A program made the position numbers and the translations under genes. Below the pieces are notes generated by a model. The model made no database searches. It was not told where the DNA came from and saw only the letters and a program-made list of their open reading frames with translations. Below, one piece after another: positions 5,269-6,415 of a stretch of DNA of 6,415 nucleotides; the stretch's first letter is position 1, and each line of letters begins with the position of its first letter. Origin of the DNA: Pyramidobacter sp. (lineage in GTDB: Bacteria > Synergistota > Synergistia > Synergistales > Dethiosulfovibrionaceae); contig JAGAYQ010000206.1 in assembly GCA_017940445.1 (NCBI GenBank), positions 1 to 6,415 on the forward strand, read 5' to 3'.

Positions 5269-6150
5269 TCACCGCCTCGCGCAGAGTTTTTGCAGGTAGC
5301 GGCGGAGTGTTGCGATCTCGGGGCGGGCGGCGTTCTTGTCCAGGCAGATGAAGTCGAGCGACGCGCTCACGGCGGGCTCTAGCGGCACGGCGGCGACGCC
5401 GAAGTAGTCGGCGAACGACTGCGGCCCGATGATCACGCCCTTGCCGCTGCGCAGCAGGTCCATGTTCGTCTTCATGCTGTCGGAGCGGTAGAGGCGGTTG
5501 AGCGCCAGGCCGTGCTGGCGGCAGAGGTATTTGAGCGTGCGGTCTTCCATCGTGTTTTCCAGTCCGGTGATGACGGTGCAGCCGTGCAGCTCGTCGAAGC
5601 GGAATTCCTTCTGCGCCGCGCGCGGATCATCGATGGGCAGCAGGATGCACTGGGGCTCGTCGATCAGCGTCCAGCTGGCGAAATCGTCGGCGTTGTCCAG
5701 CAGCGACGGCGGCGGCAGGCGGTCGAGTGCCAGGTCGAGCGAGCCGCTGCGCAGGTCGGCGAAAAAGTCGTGTCCGGCCTCGGTGACGAAGGTCACGTCC
5801 AGCTCGGGATGCTTGTCGAGAAAGCGCACGATCTTGCGAAACAGGCGGTTGGAGTACACGCGCGCGCCCAGGCCGATGCGCAGTGTGCGCGAGGCGCCGT
5901 CTCGGACGCGGCGCTGGAACTCCGTCCAGGCAGCCGACAGAGGGCGGGCCGCTTCGCAGAACTCGTGTCCGCGCTTGGTCACAGCGACGCCGTGCGTGGT
6001 GCGCTCAAACAGCTGATACCCCAGCTCTGTCTCCAGCGACTTGATCTGCAGCGACAGCGCCGGCTGCGAGACGAACAGCGCTTTCGCCGCCGCGGAGAAG
6101 TTCAGCCGCTCCTCCACAGCCAGCGCGTACAGCACCTGCGTGATCGTCAT
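5269..6150 (-). CDS. LysR-family transcriptional regulator
   Basis: A 293-residue LysR-type regulator of normal length. Residues 1-60 form the winged helix-turn-helix, with the family signature FSAAAKALFVSQPALSLQIK (17-36) followed by LETELGYQLFERTTHGVAVTKRG. Residues 88-290 are the periplasmic-binding-like effector domain, starting TLRIGLGARVYSN, with the usual second-lobe return (VIIGPQSFADYF). The start at 6150 has a GGGGGGAG ribosome site 6-7 nt upstream; the longer reading from 6207 would begin upstream of its own -10 box and contains this site. It diverges from iorA with overlapping promoters, the classic arrangement for a LysR protein controlling its neighbour and itself. Regulation of aromatic amino acid or 2-keto acid fermentation is the inferred role; the effector is unknown. 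Confidence 0.93.
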   Translation of the reverse strand: MTITQVLYALAVEERLNFSAAAKALFVSQPALSLQIKSLETELGYQLFERTTHGVAVTKRGHEFCEAARPLSAAWTEFQRRVRDGASRTLRIGLGARVYSNRLFRKIVRFLDKHPELDVTFVTEAGHDFFADLRSGSLDLALDRLPPPSLLDNADDFASWTLIDEPQCILLPIDDPRAAQKEFRFDELHGCTVITGLENTMEDRTLKYLCRQHGLALNRLYRSDSMKTNMDLLRSGKGVIIGPQSFADYFGVAAVPLEPAVSASLDFICLDKNAARPEIATLRRYLQKLCARR

Positions 6151-6188
6151 TGTTCGCTCCCCCCTGTGCATATGGTTATTTAGAAATC

Positions 6189-6214
6189 TTATTGCGCCAT
6201 AATACAAAAGTATT
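6189..6214. promoter_or_regulatory. Candidate LysR operator dyads
   Basis: Two adjacent dyads overlap by two bases. The first, 6189-6202, is TTAT-TGCGCC-ATAA (12 of 14 symmetrical, containing a T-N11-A spacing at 6190/6202). The second, 6201-6214, is AATAC-AAAA-GTATT (perfect 5-bp arms). T-N11-A dyads in divergent regions are typical LysR-type binding sites. They cover the lysR -10 and reach the -35 region of iorA. Binding is inferred. Confidence 0.45.
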
Positions 6215-6227
6215 TCCGCCTTTTCAA
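6199..6227 (-). promoter_or_regulatory. lysR promoter
   Basis: On the minus strand TTGAAA (6227-6222) and TATTAT (6204-6199) are separated by exactly 17 bp, a strong sigma70 promoter. The leader to the ATG at 6150 is about 40 nt. The -10 overlaps both dyads at 6189-6214, which fits autorepression. Confidence 0.7.
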
Positions 6228-6242
6228 GCCTTTTTATATAAT
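6213..6242 (+). promoter_or_regulatory. iorA promoter
   Basis: A perfect TATAAT lies at 6237-6242. The upstream -35 is weak (TTTCCG at 6213-6218, 18-bp spacer), as expected for a promoter that needs an activator. It overlaps the divergent lysR promoter, so the two probably compete. The leader to the GTG at 6289 is about 40 nt. Confidence 0.55.
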
Positions 6243-6288
6243 GTAACTGTCAGCACCAGAAATATATTTTCAAACGGGGGGAATTCCA

Positions 6289-6415
6289 GTGACAAAGCAG
6301 CTGATGTCCGGCAACGAGGCCGTGGCGCGCGGCGCCTGGGAAGCGGGCGTGACGTTCGCGTCGGCCTATCCGGGAACGCCGAGCACCGAGATCCTGGAGA
6401 ATGTGGCAACATACA
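6289..6415 (+). CDS. iorA: Indolepyruvate:ferredoxin oxidoreductase alpha subunit, N-terminal part
   Basis: 42 codons are visible before the window edge. The start is GTG at 6289 with GGGGGG (6276-6281) 7 nt upstream. The sequence MSGNEAVARGAWEAGV (6-21) followed by AYPGTPSTEILE (26-37) is the hallmark N-terminus of IorA: the GNEA.ARGA helix and the YPGTPSTEI segment of the pyrimidine-like domain. With IorB, the enzyme uses thiamine diphosphate and iron-sulfur clusters to oxidise aryl pyruvates, formed from aromatic amino acids by transamination, to aryl acyl-CoA, reducing ferredoxin in the cytoplasm. It implies peptide or amino acid fermentation under anaerobic conditions. iorB would be expected just downstream. 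Confidence 0.92.
   Translation, partial: MTKQLMSGNEAVARGAWEAGVTFASAYPGTPSTEILENVATY

Noticed and set aside
5512..6183. 223-codon plus-strand ORF opposite lysR
   Set aside because: Antisense to a clear LysR gene; composition (Q, R, A, V rich) is typical of the complementary frame of GC-rich coding DNA.
1..6415. CRISPR array, tRNA, rRNA, insertion sequence or integrase
   Set aside because: No regularly spaced repeats, no clover-leaf or rRNA signature, and no transposase or recombinase motif in any frame examined.

Overview
The window looks like a bacterial chromosome of moderately high GC content. The right-hand pair of genes (a LysR regulator diverging from the start of indolepyruvate:ferredoxin oxidoreductase alpha, iorA) suggests an anaerobe that ferments amino acids. 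A Synergistota member would fit this and the overall codon style, but that placement is an inference and not proven by the sequence.

Layout, left to right. Positions 1-310 (minus) hold the N-terminal 103 codons of a protein resembling M32-family metallocarboxypeptidases. Diverging from it is a complete hicAB toxin-antitoxin pair (454-1083, plus), with a sigma70-type promoter that contains a near-perfect 20-bp palindrome, and a strong bidirectional hairpin terminator at 1082-1131. Next comes a minus-strand block of three genes, transcribed from about 5035 towards 1268. First is a 380-aa protein with an EYQLK motif and a long glycine/alanine-rich hydrophobic stretch. Second, 19 nt later, is a 513-aa protein with a helical N-terminal region, a coiled coil and Sel1-like repeats. 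Third, 99 nt later, is a roughly 290-aa protein that shares a segment with the second. About 320 bp of mostly non-coding DNA follows, then a minus-strand LysR-type regulator (5269-6150), then a 138-bp divergent promoter region, then the first 42 codons of iorA (6289 to the window edge, plus).

The outer genes (M32-like peptidase, LysR, iorA) look like core metabolism. The inner block (hicAB plus the three uncharacterised genes) looks accessory. The promoter/RBS/start-codon region of the peptidase gene (306-358) has an imperfect second copy at 5132-5184, next to LysR, where it leads only into a 10-codon ORF. The two copies are in the same orientation and bracket the whole accessory block, as expected if about 4.8 kb had been inserted at, or accompanied a duplication of, the peptidase 5' region. 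No integrase, transposase, tRNA, rRNA or CRISPR array is visible.

The best candidate for an undescribed system is the three-gene minus-strand operon: a possible membrane-associated, nuclease-like component, a Sel1 scaffold-like component, and a third protein related to the middle part of the second. Its function cannot be settled from the sequence; a role in biological conflict is only a hypothesis.
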